A DNA stretch of 7,080 nucleotides from contig DTUH01000288.1 in NCBI GenBank assembly GCA_012964265.1, forward strand, positions 1-7,080, read 5' to 3'. The notes under the pieces were generated by a model. It made no database searches, was not told where the DNA came from, and worked only from the letters and a program-made list of their open reading frames with translations. Shown here piece by piece: positions 6,572-7,080 of this stretch. Source of the DNA: Candidatus Lambdaproteobacteria bacterium (GTDB lineage Bacteria; SAR324; NAC60-12). Each line of letters starts with the position of its first letter. Positions within the stretch are counted from its first letter, which is position 1. A program made the translations under genes and the position numbers.

Positions 6572-6838
6572 TCAGGGAAGCACCTCGTCATTTGTCTGCA
6601 GCCACTCTTCCAAAAACATCCGGATACCTGTTTTGGTTTTCGGGTGCACATATTCTTCAAGCTAACTGAGTACCCGTGAGTCATGAATTCTCGTAAGATA
6701 CTTATATTATTGACTGTTATATGTAATCTCAACCGAAGGGTGAGGTCTGAAAATGTGCTGATATCTTATAAGATCCCTCACATACTTTCGGGATGACACG
6801 ATAAAACTCGTGAATGTCGAATGAGTGTTAATCCGCGA
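6572..6838 (-). pseudogene. Decayed, unidentified gene remnant downstream of the TRAP permease
   Basis: Reading the - strand from just after the permease stop, in the same frame, 89 codons end in TGA at 6572-6574 with two internal stops: TAA at 6697-6699 and TAG at 6662-6664. Between them the text looks protein-like, for example YKYLTRIHDSRVLS before the TAG and LEEYVHPKTKTGIRMFLEEW after it, a plausible amphipathic helix. Both stops are one base from CAA/CAG or AAA/AAG-type codons. I do not recognise the family. It could be the eroded 3' part of a gene co-transcribed with the permease, or a chance frame. Confidence 0.35.
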
Positions 6839-7080
6839 TTAATAATAGATCAATCTAGGAAGCCAGAGAATGAGTTCAGGAAACACAATAAAGAGAAAGA
6901 GTCCCACTGCCTGAAGAAAAAGAAATGGAATTGCTGAACGGCAGATCATGCCAATGCTGAATTCCGGCGACGCAACTCTCTTCAGGTAGAAGAGCGCGTA
7001 TCCGAAGTTCGGTCTCAGGAAGGACATCTGCATATTGACCATGCTTACGAGTGTAAGACGAACGGATGTTCTAGAATCAT
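6839..7080 (-). pseudogene. C-terminal fragment of a TRAP transporter large permease (DctM family), probably degenerate
   Basis: The frame is open from the window's right edge to TAA at 6839-6841 (about 79 codons visible), so the 5' part lies outside the window. VNMQMSFLRPNFGYALFYLK followed by RVASPEFSIG, RSAIPFLFLQ and FPELILWLP matches the conserved end of TRAP dicarboxylate transporter large subunits, integral inner-membrane proteins that carry C4-dicarboxylates and other organic acids with sodium. The last hydrophobic segment (about 20 residues up to FPELILWLP) is a typical final transmembrane helix. Signs of decay: the usual FLTPPFG is FLRPNFG, APPE is ASPE, and the Trp-Phe-Gly expected shortly before LVSMVNMQ is absent, replaced by TSVRLT. 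Identity is fairly sure; whether it is a pseudogene or a divergent intact gene cannot be settled from this fragment. Confidence 0.7.

Noticed and set aside
6763..6774. Perfect 12-bp palindrome ATCTTATAAGAT, inside weak outer arms TGAGG (6741-6745) and CCTCA (6776-6780).
   Set aside because: AT-rich, no T-run, within the decayed - strand frame and far from any intact gene start; no function can be supported.
6797..6812. Small hairpin CACGA-TAAAAC-TCGTG just past the TRAP permease stop.
   Set aside because: Only a 5-bp stem and no T-run on the - strand side, so it is not a credible terminator.

Overview
The window is a stretch of bacterial chromosome built around glyoxylate assimilation. Positions 375-4671 on the + strand hold four tightly spaced genes in the order bhcA-bhcB-bhcC-bhcD, which I recognise as the beta-hydroxyaspartate cycle (BHAC). 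This cycle was first worked out in Paracoccus denitrificans. A separate + strand gene at 4962-6554 encodes malate synthase A (aceB). BhcC condenses glyoxylate with glycine to beta-hydroxyaspartate, BhcB dehydrates it to iminosuccinate, and BhcD reduces that to L-aspartate. BhcA transaminates aspartate with a second glyoxylate, giving oxaloacetate and regenerating glycine. Malate synthase offers glyoxylate a second exit, to malate with acetyl-CoA. The locus thus carries two alternative routes from C2 compounds into C4 metabolism.

Layout: 1-374 is an AT-rich, mostly non-coding upstream region with a good sigma70-type promoter candidate (136-164), a leader of about 200 nt, and one or two possible very short leader ORFs. 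The gaps between the bhc genes are 12, 21 and 19 nt, so they look like one operon. A 290-nt AT-rich gap (4672-4961) separates bhcD from aceB, which has its own promoter-like sequence directly against its start codon. After aceB the character changes. On the - strand, 6839-7080 encodes the C-terminal end of a TRAP-type dicarboxylate transporter large permease (DctM family) with several conserved positions altered. Downstream of it in the same frame, 6572-6838 reads like a decayed unidentified gene with two internal stops.

The most striking defect is an in-frame TAA at 1317-1319 that splits bhcA. The downstream 75 codons stay open and conserved and include the substrate-binding arginine, so this is either a recent nonsense mutation or a sequencing error. 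If real, the cycle lacks its own aminotransferase.

Organism: moderate GC in genes, strongly AT-rich intergenic DNA, TAA/TGA stops, and GGAG-type ribosome sites in front of some genes. The BHAC is best known from marine and other Alphaproteobacteria, but the base composition here is less GC-rich than Paracoccus or Rhodobacteraceae. Together with the TRAP remnant this suggests a marine or aquatic proteobacterium-like organism; I cannot name the lineage. No regulator (for example the IclR-type bhcR), glycolate oxidase or isocitrate lyase gene lies in the window. No tRNA, rRNA, CRISPR or recognisable insertion sequence was seen.
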